Below are positions 1 to 8,976 of a stretch of 12,395 nt of DNA, piece after piece; positions within the stretch are counted from its first letter, which is position 1; each line of letters begins with the position of its first letter. The notes beneath the pieces were generated by a model. It saw nothing but the letters and a program-made list of their open reading frames with translations. It ran no database searches and was not told the origin of the DNA. Both the position numbers and the translations under genes were made by a program. The stretch covers positions 1 through 12,395 of the forward strand of contig JASJEI010000116.1 of NCBI GenBank assembly GCA_030064795.1, written 5' to 3'. The DNA is from Pleurocapsa sp. MO_226.B13 (GTDB lineage Bacteria > Cyanobacteriota > Cyanobacteriia > Cyanobacteriales > Xenococcaceae).

Positions 1-2
1 AG

Positions 3-500
3 ATTCCCACTCCTCAACTCCAAGCCAGCAAGGAAACTGAATCAGCAGAACTAGAAGCTAGTGAGGAAATTGAAGTTGCCAAAATCGAAGCCACTCAACC
101 AGAAGCTAGTGAGGAAATCGAAGCAGTAGAAAATGCTCAGATTCCCACTTCTCAACTCCAAGCCAGCAAGGAAATTGAATCAGCAGAACTAGAAGCTAGC
201 AAGGAAATCGAAGTTGCCAAAATCGAAGCCACTCAACCAGAAGCTAGTGAGGAAATCGAAGCAGTAGAAAATGCTCAGATTCCCACTCCTCAACTCCAAG
301 CCAGCAAGGAAATTGAAGACACTCAACTAGAAGCTAGTGAGGAAATCGAAGCAGTAGAAAATACCCAGATTCCCACTTCTCAACTCCAAGCCAGCAAAGA
401 AATTGAAGACACTCAACTAGAAGCTTGCAAGGAAATTGAAGCAGTAGAAAATGCCCAGATTCCCACTTCTCAACTCCAAGCCAGCAAGGAAATTGAAGAC
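3..500 (+). repeat. In-frame tandem repeats, 138-bp and 90-bp units
   Basis: Units begin at 3, 141, 279, 369 and 459. The first two are 138 bp and the next two are 90 bp. The 48-bp difference is exactly one internal block (57-104 in the first copy). All units preserve the reading frame of the gene they lie in. Confidence 0.85.
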
Positions 501-650
501 ACTCAACCAGAAGCCTGCAAGAAAATCGAAGCAGCAGAATTAGAAGCTAGTGAAGAAATCGAAGTCGCCAAAATCGAAGCTAATGAGGAAATTGAAACTA
601 AGGAAGGATCTAGTATTGAAGGAGAATTTGACGATGCTGTAGAATCCTAA
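3..650 (+). CDS. Glu-rich modular-repeat protein, C-terminal part (5' end outside window)
   Basis: The frame is open from the left edge to a TAA at 648-650, giving 215 residues with no start in view. I do not recognise the family. The protein is very acidic and low in complexity. It is assembled from blocks: a 7-residue IPT(P/S)QLQ linker, then ASKEIE-type blocks of 11 residues, an optional 16-residue block containing VAKIEATQPE, and a 12-residue block ASEEIEAVENAQ. The linker starts at 3, 141, 279, 369 and 459, giving two 46-residue units followed by two 30-residue units that lack the 16-residue block. The tail (SSIEGEFDDAVES) is unique. There is no membrane segment. Copies are nearly identical in DNA as well as in protein, which suggests recent expansion by recombination. 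The coding call rests on the unbroken frame and on repeat lengths that are all multiples of three. Function is unknown. Confidence 0.75.
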   Translation: MPTPQLQASKETESAELEASEEIEVAKIEATQPEASEEIEAVENAQIPTSQLQASKEIESAELEASKEIEVAKIEATQPEASEEIEAVENAQIPTPQLQASKEIEDTQLEASEEIEAVENTQIPTSQLQASKEIEDTQLEACKEIEAVENAQIPTSQLQASKEIEDTQPEACKKIEAAELEASEEIEVAKIEANEEIETKEGSSIEGEFDDAVES

Positions 651-752
651 TACCAATTCTCTATAACAATGCACTCTTCTAAGATTTAACTTCTTTGCGC
701 CTTTGCCCAGAACACGAAGCTGGGTAAACGCCTTTGCGCGGACAATTTAAAC

Positions 753-864
753 TTTTGAGCGCGGGGGATGCACCACCTGAGGGCGCATATCCAACCGCGC
801 TGTTGAGGAGGGGCTGTGTGCGGAATTTACTTCCGCACCTTGAATGCCCCGTGTTCCCTCAAAA
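753..864. repeat. Palindromic interspersed element, copy A
   Basis: The element is bounded by inverted ends TTTTGAG (753-759) and CTCAAAA (858-864). It contains TTTTGAGCGCG (753-763), TGAGGGCG (778-785), CGCGCTGTTGAGG (796-808) and a perfect 8-bp hairpin GTGCGGAA/TTCCGCAC (818-838, loop TTTAC). The same blocks, in a different order, occur at 4753-4819. This is probably a small non-autonomous repeat rather than a gene. Upstream, 691-745 holds remnants of a repetitive ctttgcgcctttgc motif (CGCCTTTGC at 698-706 and 729-737). With the terminator at 1009-1046, this accounts for most of the gene-free stretch 651-1063. Confidence 0.6.
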
Positions 865-1008
865 GCCATGTCAAAAGTCTTTGCGTTAGATCCGAACTCA
901 TGCATATTAAGTGCAACTTCAAGGAGAAATGGTATAAGAAGAAGCAATTAAAGATTCAAATTCTCAATTCTAGGCAATAGAGGTAACCAAATTAGAAGTT
1001 TTATTTTG

Positions 1009-1046
1009 ATAAAAAATCTCTCTGATTAATTAGGGAGATTTTTTAT
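1009..1046. terminator. Terminator hairpin after pyrG
   Basis: A 15-bp stem (1009-1023 with 1032-1046, one G-T wobble) encloses an 8-nt loop. A/T runs form the outer part of both arms, so it could work in both directions. It lies 17 bp beyond the pyrG stop codon on the minus strand. Confidence 0.8.
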
Positions 1047-1063
1047 CGCTTTTTAATATTATC

Positions 1064-2722
<1,659 letters not shown>

Positions 2723-2751
2723 TTACTGTATTGGGGATTTGCCAATCACCC

Positions 2752-3402
2752 CTAACTATTTAATTGCCAATGACTAGCCAAACGATCTCGCACTTCAAAA
2801 AAATCTTGCCACTCAATATAGGATTTATTTTCTGCATCTAAATATCCTGGTAGGCGATCGCGAGCAAAAACGAGATCTGCTGCTAATGCCATATTAATAT
2901 CTGTTACCGAATCCCCAATCGCAATTTTTTCTGCTGCTGGATATTGTGCCATGGCTTTGGCTTTTGCTACTAATTCCGTATCGCTTTCTATTGCCGAATA
3001 AATCCGCAAACTTTTGCCTGTCGTATCAACTGCTGCTGCATGAATTGCCGTTACTTTCTCTAGGAGTTGCTGTTGTTCTAATACTGCCGTAACCATATCG
3101 GTTAAACCGCCAGAAATTACCACCAAAGGGATGTCAATTTTATTAAGAAAATCTAAAAATTCTTTTAAACCCGATCTTACTGGTCGATGGGCAATATAGT
3201 TAATGATTTCGGGATAATCGCTAGATGATACCGTACCCAAAGTTTTTCTGATTCCCTCTTTCAAAGTCATTCGACGAGCATAAATTACTGGTAACAGCTT
3301 GGCAGATATTTCGGGAGCAAATTTTTCTAAGACGCGGACAACAGTGTCTTCAGTAGTCATTGTGCCATCAAAATCGCAAAAAACAACTCTGGAAAATTTC
3401 AT
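2752..3402 (-). CDS. HAD-IB family phosphatase, MtnX-like
   Basis: This 216-residue protein is a HAD-superfamily phosphatase. Motif I is DFDGT (10-14; nucleophile Asp10, acid/base Asp12). Motif II is the Ser in VISGG (95-99). A motif III lysine is likely at 147 or 149 (AKAKAMAQ). Motif IV is GDSVTD (163-168). The helical cap between motifs I and II, and the phrases VVFCDFDGTMTTEDT and GDSVTDINMALAADLVFARD, resemble MtnX. That enzyme dephosphorylates a 2-hydroxy-3-keto-5-methylthiopentenyl phosphate in methionine salvage; phosphoserine phosphatase is the nearest alternative. No other salvage gene lies in the window, so the substrate is inferred only. There is no signal peptide or membrane segment. 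The gene is upstream of pyrG with a 44-bp gap and diverges from the DUF2839 gene. Confidence 0.88.
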   Translation of the reverse strand: MKFSRVVFCDFDGTMTTEDTVVRVLEKFAPEISAKLLPVIYARRMTLKEGIRKTLGTVSSSDYPEIINYIAHRPVRSGLKEFLDFLNKIDIPLVVISGGLTDMVTAVLEQQQLLEKVTAIHAAAVDTTGKSLRIYSAIESDTELVAKAKAMAQYPAAEKIAIGDSVTDINMALAADLVFARDRLPGYLDAENKSYIEWQDFFEVRDRLASHWQLNS

Positions 3403-3497
3403 TATTTTTAATAAAAATTGGGTGTCAAACTAGTTATTGCTCGACCAGAAAACGTTATGATCGACCCATAACTATACTTGTTGACGATCGAAATCTT
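3403..3497. promoter_or_regulatory. Divergent promoter region between HAD phosphatase and DUF2839 genes
   Basis: This 95-bp gap separates two divergent starts, so it should hold promoters for both directions. On the plus strand TATACT (3473-3478) is a plausible -10 box, about 20 bp before the DUF2839 ATG, with no clear -35 box. On the minus strand TTGACA (complement of 3423-3428) resembles a -35 box but lacks a well-placed -10. The individual boxes are weakly supported. Confidence 0.35.
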
Positions 3498-3713
3498 ATG
3501 GGAGAATCGAAACGCCGTAAAGCAGCATTGGGAGAACGATATGGTCGAGACTCGGAAAGAATTTTGCCCTGGTTGCCAATCACCAAAACTCAATCAGAAA
3601 AATTTATGCAAATTACTACTAGAGGGGCTTGGATTGGTATTGGTATAATGGTTGCTATCTGGTTTACCGTTAGATTTATTGGGCCAGCATTTGGTTTCTG
3701 GGAAGTTTATTAA
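3498..3713 (+). CDS. DUF2839 small membrane protein
   Basis: This 71-residue protein matches the pattern of DUF2839, a short, widespread cyanobacterial family of unknown function. The N-terminus MGESKRRKAALGERYG is basic and is followed by RILPWLPITK (21-30). One transmembrane segment lies at about 44-62 (AWIGIGIMVAIWFTVRFIG), and the protein ends GPAFGFWEVY. The ATG at 3498 is preferred because MGESKRRK is the usual family N-terminus; the frame is open further upstream but that extension is not family-like. No strong ribosome binding site is visible. The CPP1-like gene starts 66 bp downstream on the same strand, so a shared transcript is likely. Confidence 0.88.
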   Translation: MGESKRRKAALGERYGRDSERILPWLPITKTQSEKFMQITTRGAWIGIGIMVAIWFTVRFIGPAFGFWEVY

Positions 3714-3779
3714 AAAAACCTTTGGTAAGAGTCAAAAATTAAAAGTCAACTTATAGACACATATAAAGCAGGTTAAGAA

Positions 3780-4406
3780 ATGAGCGAACAAAATCCCTAC
3801 GAACAACTTGGGGTCACAGAAAATTCTTCTTTCGAGGAAATACAGGCTGCAAAAAAACGGCTGTACGAAAAACATGGCAATGACAGTGCAGTATTAGAGA
3901 GGGTAGAAATCGCTTACGACTCAATCATTATGGATCGTTTGCGGTTACGTCAAGAAGGTAAAATTAAAGTACCCGAAAAAATCCGTTTTCCCGAACGTAG
4001 CGTGGAAAAATCCTTGAAAGTTCCGCAAATTGTCAAGGAAGACTCTGCTGTTTGGCTAAAAGAGTTGATTGACACTCCTTCTCAAGCTGATATCCTCTGG
4101 CCTTCGGGAATTTTCTTAACCCTATCGGCGATCGCTGTATTTGCTCAAAATACAGGAGCTTCTATCTTGCCGTTGATTATGGCTTTGGGTTTTATCGCCA
4201 ATATTTATTTTCTCAATCGTAAAGAGGGTCGCTCTGGCAGAGCATTTCTAATTAGCTTTATTGCGCTTTTTGCAGGAATTGCTCTCGGTTCGGGTTTGGC
4301 ACATCTGTTTTTAGGTCAAGGCGGTGTGACTACTTTGGGAGAAGATCAATTTGCTTCCGCTGTAACTTTCTGCCTATTTTGGTTAGTTAGCTGCTTTTTA
4401 CGTTAG
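3780..4406 (+). CDS. CPP1-like protein (J-like domain plus four membrane segments)
   Basis: This 208-residue protein has a short J-like domain (about 5-60; NPYEQLGVTENSSFEEIQ) followed by four predicted transmembrane segments at about 107-122, 128-145, 155-178 and 191-207. The layout matches the CPP1-like family (formerly DUF3353). The plant member, CPP1/CDF1, is a plastid chaperone-like protein that stabilises light-dependent protochlorophyllide oxidoreductase; the cyanobacterial role is inferred from that. The HPD tripeptide needed to stimulate Hsp70 is absent; the corresponding stretch reads EKHGNDS (30-36). A classical DnaJ co-chaperone activity is therefore unlikely. The start ATG is preceded by AGG (3770-3772) at good spacing. 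The gene lies 66 bp after the DUF2839 gene and is followed by two terminator hairpins. Confidence 0.88.
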   Translation: MSEQNPYEQLGVTENSSFEEIQAAKKRLYEKHGNDSAVLERVEIAYDSIIMDRLRLRQEGKIKVPEKIRFPERSVEKSLKVPQIVKEDSAVWLKELIDTPSQADILWPSGIFLTLSAIAVFAQNTGASILPLIMALGFIANIYFLNRKEGRSGRAFLISFIALFAGIALGSGLAHLFLGQGGVTTLGEDQFASAVTFCLFWLVSCFLR

Positions 4407-4469
4407 TACATTAGTGCTAAATAATACTACTTTCGGGTTAAGAAGATCGATCGGTTTCAGTAGTTCCAG

Positions 4470-4493
4470 GCTTTAAGCTTTTAAAGCGTTTTT
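4470..4493 (+). terminator. Possible first terminator after the CPP1-like gene
   Basis: A perfect 7-bp stem GCTTTAA/TTAAAGC (4470-4476 with 4481-4487) has a 4-nt loop and is followed by GTTTTT. It lies 64 bp after the stop codon. The stem is AT-rich, so it is weaker than the next hairpin. Confidence 0.5.
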
Positions 4494-4525
4494 CAGTCGA
4501 TCCCTAACTCCGAATAAATAACTAT

Positions 4526-4559
4526 TGCCAGTTAGAAATTTACTGGCAGATTTTTTTTT
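4526..4559 (+). terminator. Rho-independent terminator after the CPP1-like gene
   Basis: A perfect 7-bp stem TGCCAGT/ACTGGCA (4526-4532 with 4542-4548) encloses a 9-nt loop, and a run of nine T follows at 4551-4559. This is a classic intrinsic terminator on the plus strand, about 120 bp after the CPP1-like stop codon. Confidence 0.85.
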
Positions 4560-4644
4560 GTTCAACCTCTCAATCCTCCTCAATCAAAGCGGGGTTAAAT
4601 TCCGTCGTGTCAATTTTTTCCAATTCCCAACCGTTGATACCAAT

Positions 4645-4724
4645 CTTTTGACTGCGTGCGGACACATAACGAAGTGTATCCTTTAGGATGCGGGGTCGTT
4701 CCTCCTTTTGACTGCATGCGGACA
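4645..4724. repeat. 60-bp-spaced direct repeat of a 20-bp motif
   Basis: CTTTTGACTGCGTGCGGACA at 4645-4664 recurs with one mismatch at 4705-4724. The copies sit just left of palindromic element copy B, and their GCGGAC core resembles GCGCGGAC (736-743) just left of copy A. Both probably belong to the same repetitive background. Confidence 0.6.
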
Positions 4725-4752
4725 AGTCCTTTGCGACTTTTTGAGGGCGTAA

Positions 4753-4819
4753 TTTTGAGCGCGAGATACGCGGAATTTATTTCCCCTTGTAGAATCGCGC
4801 TGTTGAGGTCTCCTCAAAA
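4753..4819. repeat. Palindromic interspersed element, copy B
   Basis: The element carries the same inverted ends as copy A: TTTTGAG (4753-4759) and CTCAAAA (4813-4819). It shares the blocks TTTTGAGCGCG (4753-4763), GCGGAATTTATTTCC (4770-4784) and CGCGCTGTTGAGG (4796-4808), but the last two are in reversed order relative to 753-864. TTGAGG/CCTCAA (4803-4808 with 4812-4817) forms a small hairpin at its right end. It lies in the gene-free region 4407-5232, whose other contents are two terminators, a direct repeat and the AT-rich leader described separately. Confidence 0.6.
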
Positions 4820-5055
4820 TGCTGACCGCCCGAATTGACTTTTCTGAGTGCTATTTATCCTAAATATATAAACATTTACAATTAACTTTTGACTTTTGTA
4901 CGGGTGATTCTCCTGTGGTGGTACTATGCAAACGTAAATCCCTCTTACTCTTGGCTTTAATATTAAGCAATTTTAAGTATAAACACGGAAATTTTTATAT
5001 TATCTGCATAAAAAAAAAGACCGAAACATACTACATTAATAATTTAAGTAGTTTC

Positions 5056-5114
5056 CCCAGTTTTGTCTTCCAAACTGGGCTGTCTCTCTTAATTTCATCT
5101 GGTAAATAAGAGAG
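5056..5114 (+). promoter_or_regulatory. Two hairpins in the AT-rich leader of the peroxidase gene
   Basis: CCCAGTTT/AAACTGGG (5056-5063 with 5072-5079) is a perfect 8-bp stem with an 8-nt loop. CTCTCTT/AAGAGAG (5084-5090 with 5108-5114) is a perfect 7-bp stem with a 17-nt loop. Neither has a T-run, so they are poor terminators. They lie 120-180 bp before the peroxidase start and could be leader-RNA structures. No confident promoter was found in 4861-5232. Confidence 0.35.
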
Positions 5115-5232
5115 TCTACTAAATTAAATTTAAGTTTTTGAGCAAATAAACCCTGCTCAGAGAACTTTAAGCCTATTTAAAAGTGTATTTGGCTAATTTT
5201 ATAGATTTACTAATTTCATAGAGGTAACATAC

Positions 5233-8200
5233 GTGGTTGTTGACATTCGCACTATTGATGGTTCTGAGAATCAACCATTTGATGAAGAACGGGACATATA
5301 TCCTGGTCAAACTGGGGCAGAACTAATTCATATTTTTCCTCGTGCTTTTGCAGATGGTTATAACGAGCCGAGGGGAGGAGGAATTACCCAACCTCTAACT
5401 CTTCCCAATACTAGAGATATTAGTAATATTATTGCTAGCCAAGGAGATATTACAGGAAATCCCCTTAATGCTAGTGACTGGCTATGGCAATGGGGGCAAT
5501 TCTTAGATCACGATCTAGGTCTTTCAGAAGGAACTAGTATCACAGACGAGACTCCTACTGAGGAGATTTTTAGCATTCCTTTGACACCAGGAGATATCAT
5601 CTACGGCGATAACTTTACCCAAATTACTGTCGGACGTATTCCAGCAGAAGAAGGTACGGGAACTGGCCCCGACAACCCCAGAGAAGTAGCTAACGAAATT
5701 ACTAGTTTTATTGATGGTTCAAATGGTTATGGTTCTACCTACGTTAGGGCCGCAGCTAAAAGAACCGATTTGGGGAATAGTTTTTTTGGTGTTGGTCGAT
5801 TTGGTGAAATAGTCGAAATCGACGGACAACAATTTCTACAGGTAGAAGAAGACCAAGGAGAATCGATTGAAGTTGAGGAAGGTTCTGAAGGAGAAAATAA
5901 TAGCGAACCAATTCTAGTTCCCTTACCCCCAGAAGGAGCATCTCCCTATAATGGCAAACTGCTGGTAGCCAACGATCCCTATGGTACGCATGGGGAGAGT
6001 TTTCCTGGTGGCAGCGACCCGAACAATACCTCGGGAGAAATCTTACCTCCCTATAACCTTAACGGTTCTCCTAATGCTAATCCTGGCGATCGCATCCCCG
6101 AAAATCAAGACTTTATTTCGGGGGACATACGGATTAACGAACAGGTAGGTTTAATCGCTATCCACACCCTATTTATTCGCGAGCATAATCTAATTGCCGA
6201 TAAAGTTGCTTTTCATCTCGATGCGGGGGACGATCCTGCCCTCAACCAAGCTTATGCTGAATATCGAGATGTCTACGTACCTTCTCTCAATCTAGGCTTT
6301 CAACCAACCGAGGAACAGATTCGCGGTGAGTTTATCTACGAAGCAGCACGGGCAGTAATTGCAGGAAAAAGTCAGGTAATTACCTATCAAGAGTTCTTAC
6401 CCCTATTAATCGGTAATGAGGGGGCAGAAGATCTTCAGGCGATCGATCCAAGCATTCTCGATCCTACTATTGCCGTTGAGTTTTCTGGTGCAGCTTTTCG
6501 TCTCGGACATACTCTGATCTCCGACCAAATTCTGACTGTGGATAGCAATGGTGTCGAGCAAATATCCTTGCGGGATGCTTTTTTCCGTCCAGATGTAGTT
6601 AGTCAAAATGGGGTAGATAATATTCTTCTCGGTCTTAACTACCAGGAATCTAACGATGCCGATCATCGGATTATCGATGGAGTCCGTAACAATTTATTTG
6701 GACCTCCAGGAAATGGGGGACAAGACTTGGTGGCGATTAACCTACAGCGCGGTCGAGAGTTGGGACTTCCTAGCTATACCTTAGTCTATAATGCTCTCAA
6801 TCCCGACAACCCAATTGAAAGTTTTGAAGACCTCAATCCCATCTTTGGGGCGGATGTAGCAGCTTTATTTGTCGAGGCATACGACAACGTAGGAGATATA
6901 GATCTCTGGATTGGGGGACTAGCGGAATTACCAGCCCAAGAAGGAGTACTACTAGGGCCGACCTTTAGTGCGATCCTTGCCGACCAGTTTGCCAGACTGA
7001 GAGACTACGACAGTTTCTTTTATACCGACCAATTGGAGAATCCCGATTCTTTCCTGAGTGTTGTCACCAATGCGATTAATCTAGACCTCAAAAATACTGG
7101 TTTAGATGACATCATTCGCAATCATGTCGCCAATCCAGAGCTAGTTCCCGATGATGCCTTTATTGTTCCTTATGAAACTAGCATTGAAGGGACTTTAGAA
7201 AGCGATAGTGGTAATCGAACTCTTCTTGGTTCGGAGCAAGCGAACTTAATAGAAGCTCTAACTGGTAATGATGTTGTTGAAGCTGGCGATGGCGACGATA
7301 TAGTTTTTGGTGGTACGGGCAACGATACTCTTCGCGGTCAAGCTGGTGCAGATAGTTTAGTCGGTGGTGCTGGTAATGATGTCTTAGCTGCCCAAGGTAG
7401 TGGCGATGTTCTCAACGGTGGAGCAAATAACGATACCTACAACTTTACTCTCGCACAAATTAGCGGGGGAGTTCAAATTGTCGAAGAAAGTGGCTCTGAT
7501 ACCCTCAATATTGTTGCTGAAGGCGGAGGCGATCCTGTTCCCGTATCTTTATCCGAGCCAGGCCCAGGTAGGGCTGGGATCAAAAAATCTGGCAGAGATT
7601 TGTTAATCGATCTCGATCGCAATGGCATCCTCGATCCCGAACAAGACCTGACTATTACTAATTATTTTAATGAGAATGGTGGAGCAGGTTCGGGAACCAT
7701 CGAACAAGTTGGTAATCTCACCAGTGAAGAAATCGTACAGTATGCTCAAAGCGATTCAATTGTTAACGGTTCGACTGTCTATCGTTTCTTAAATCCTACG
7801 GTTGGGGTTCACTTTTATACTGCTTCGGAGGGAGAAAGAGATTTTATTCAGCAAAACATAGCTAACTATCAGTTTGAAGGAGCTTCTTATGTCGGTGCGC
7901 CTCAAGATGAGGATTTACTGACGGGAGCAAAACCAGTCTATCGATTTTTTAATAACAGTACTGGAGTGCATCTATATACCATCAACGAGGTGGAAAGAGA
8001 TGCGATTATTGAAAATCTATCTAACTATACTTTTGAGGGCGTTGCTTACTATGGCTATGAAAATCAGCAAGAAGGAACTCAAGCCCTGTATCGTTTTTAT
8101 AACCCCGTCATTGGTGCTCACTTCTATACTCCTTCAGCAGCAGAAAGAGATGCTATCTTAGCAAATCTCCCAGATTATCAACTGGAAACTAGCGGTGATA

Positions 8201-8238
8201 GTGATGCAGCATTCTATATTCAACCGTTAGATGTTTAA
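5233..8238 (+). CDS. Animal-type haem peroxidase with RTX and DUF5648 repeats
   Basis: This 1001-residue protein has three regions. Residues from about 20 to 640 form a peroxidase-cyclooxygenase superfamily domain. By comparison with myeloperoxidase it keeps the distal set in WGQFLDHDLG (Gln89, Asp92, His93, Asp94) and the calcium loop TSFIDGS (157-163). It also has catalytic Arg300 and ester-forming Glu303 in GDIRINEQ, proximal His426 in FRLGHTLI, and Asn503 in INLQRGRELGLPSY. Haem binding and H2O2-dependent oxidation are therefore expected. Residues from about 665 to 735 hold RTX calcium-binding nonapeptides (GGTGNDTLRG, GGAGNDVLAA), usual in proteins exported by type I systems. Three DUF5648 repeats follow, at about 849-889, 902-941 and 952-985 (core YRFYNPVIGAHFYT). 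There is no N-terminal signal peptide. The GTG start is chosen because AGAGGTAA (5220-5227) sits at ideal spacing. An acidic insert lies at about 193-225. No secretion genes are nearby. Confidence 0.95.
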   Translation: MVVDIRTIDGSENQPFDEERDIYPGQTGAELIHIFPRAFADGYNEPRGGGITQPLTLPNTRDISNIIASQGDITGNPLNASDWLWQWGQFLDHDLGLSEGTSITDETPTEEIFSIPLTPGDIIYGDNFTQITVGRIPAEEGTGTGPDNPREVANEITSFIDGSNGYGSTYVRAAAKRTDLGNSFFGVGRFGEIVEIDGQQFLQVEEDQGESIEVEEGSEGENNSEPILVPLPPEGASPYNGKLLVANDPYGTHGESFPGGSDPNNTSGEILPPYNLNGSPNANPGDRIPENQDFISGDIRINEQVGLIAIHTLFIREHNLIADKVAFHLDAGDDPALNQAYAEYRDVYVPSLNLGFQPTEEQIRGEFIYEAARAVIAGKSQVITYQEFLPLLIGNEGAEDLQAIDPSILDPTIAVEFSGAAFRLGHTLISDQILTVDSNGVEQISLRDAFFRPDVVSQNGVDNILLGLNYQESNDADHRIIDGVRNNLFGPPGNGGQDLVAINLQRGRELGLPSYTLVYNALNPDNPIESFEDLNPIFGADVAALFVEAYDNVGDIDLWIGGLAELPAQEGVLLGPTFSAILADQFARLRDYDSFFYTDQLENPDSFLSVVTNAINLDLKNTGLDDIIRNHVANPELVPDDAFIVPYETSIEGTLESDSGNRTLLGSEQANLIEALTGNDVVEAGDGDDIVFGGTGNDTLRGQAGADSLVGGAGNDVLAAQGSGDVLNGGANNDTYNFTLAQISGGVQIVEESGSDTLNIVAEGGGDPVPVSLSEPGPGRAGIKKSGRDLLIDLDRNGILDPEQDLTITNYFNENGGAGSGTIEQVGNLTSEEIVQYAQSDSIVNGSTVYRFLNPTVGVHFYTASEGERDFIQQNIANYQFEGASYVGAPQDEDLLTGAKPVYRFFNNSTGVHLYTINEVERDAIIENLSNYTFEGVAYYGYENQQEGTQALYRFYNPVIGAHFYTPSAAERDAILANLPDYQLETSGDSDAAFYIQPLDV

Positions 8239-8259
8239 ACGTTATTCGATCGGCTAGTT

Positions 8260-8293
8260 AAAAAAGGGATAGATTTAGTTCTATCCCTTTTTT
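8260..8293. terminator. Bidirectional terminator between convergent genes
   Basis: A perfect 14-bp stem (8260-8273 with 8280-8293, core GGGATAGA/TCTATCCC) has a 6-nt loop and six A/T pairs at its base, giving a U-run in either direction. It ends the peroxidase gene (stop at 8238) and the oppositely directed histidine phosphatase gene (stop at 8306). Confidence 0.92.
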
Positions 8294-8305
8294 GTTTAGT
8301 TTAAT

Positions 8306-8944
8306 TTAATTCAATCTAATCTCAGATTCAGTCTGACTCAAATGAGAAGTATCGCCATGAAACTCCAGATCCCAGCGATCGCGATTTTTAACTACCTTGG
8401 TCAAACAACACAAAGCAACCTTGAAGTCGGGAGCCTCTGGAACTAAACCATAGGTTGCTCCGTGTACGGATGCGCCATGTCCTACTATTAAAATATCTTC
8501 GGGAAAATTAAAGACCAGTTTTTGAATTGTTTTCCCCGTACGTCGATTTACGTCAGCTTTGGTTTCAGGATAATTAGGAGTCAGATAAGATTGATAACTC
8601 CAATCAATTCGAGGATAACGTTCGGCTAAAAATTCCTGGGGATGAGTTTCAGGAGTTTGACTCATCCAGTCGGGATTGTGCCATTCTCCCAAACCTGCTT
8701 CTAGCTTAATTGGTAGATTTAAAATTTGTGCTATTTCATTGGCAGTTTGAATAGTACGCAAAAAGGGAGATGCAAAGATCTGGCTTATGTTTGCTGTTTT
8801 GAGTCTTTGTCCTAATTCTGCTGCTTGCACAAAACCATCTGCAGATAAAGGAGGATCGTAACGTCTGACAGCGGTATCAAACCATTCTGGGTTAACAAAG
8901 TCGAGACGGTTGCCATGTCTGGCTATCCAAACTGTTTGGGGCAT
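8306..8944 (-). CDS. Histidine phosphatase superfamily protein
   Basis: This 212-residue protein belongs to the phosphoglycerate mutase-like histidine phosphatase superfamily. The phosphorylated His10 lies in ARHGNR (8-13). Arg63 in SPFLRTIQTA, Glu87 in GEWHN and His156 in VGHGASVHG complete the usual phosphate pocket and general acid. The phrase RRYDPPLSADGFVQAAELG resembles the branch that includes eukaryotic UBASH3/Sts-type phosphatases, so a general phosphatase is more likely than a glycolytic mutase. The substrate is unknown. There is no signal peptide. The ATG gives the expected short lead-in to the RHG motif; the upstream AAAG is a weak ribosome binding site. It lies 32 bp downstream of the DUF4278 gene on the same strand and may share its transcript. 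Confidence 0.92.
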   Translation of the reverse strand: MPQTVWIARHGNRLDFVNPEWFDTAVRRYDPPLSADGFVQAAELGQRLKTANISQIFASPFLRTIQTANEIAQILNLPIKLEAGLGEWHNPDWMSQTPETHPQEFLAERYPRIDWSYQSYLTPNYPETKADVNRRTGKTIQKLVFNFPEDILIVGHGASVHGATYGLVPEAPDFKVALCCLTKVVKNRDRWDLEFHGDTSHLSQTESEIRLN

Positions 8945-8976
8945 TGTATATCTTTAATTTGAGCTGTTTCATTGAT

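Noticed and set aside
3..500. CRISPR array suspected from regular repeats
   Set aside because: Units are coding, in frame, adjoin one another without unique spacers and differ in length by whole codon blocks.
747..947. Minus-strand 66-codon open frame
   Set aside because: It lies across the palindromic repeat element and has no protein-like features.
3360..3497. Upstream extension of the DUF2839 frame
   Set aside because: It would overlap the divergent HAD phosphatase gene and adds a non-family-like N-terminus; MGESKRRK is the expected start.
4656..4838. Plus-strand 60-codon open frame
   Set aside because: It is made of the direct repeats and palindromic element copy B, and lacks a ribosome binding site.
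4915..5109. 64-codon plus-strand frame with a hydrophobic stretch (LLLLALIL)
   Set aside because: It has a GTG start without a ribosome binding site, composition typical of AT-rich non-coding DNA, and its end runs through two hairpins.
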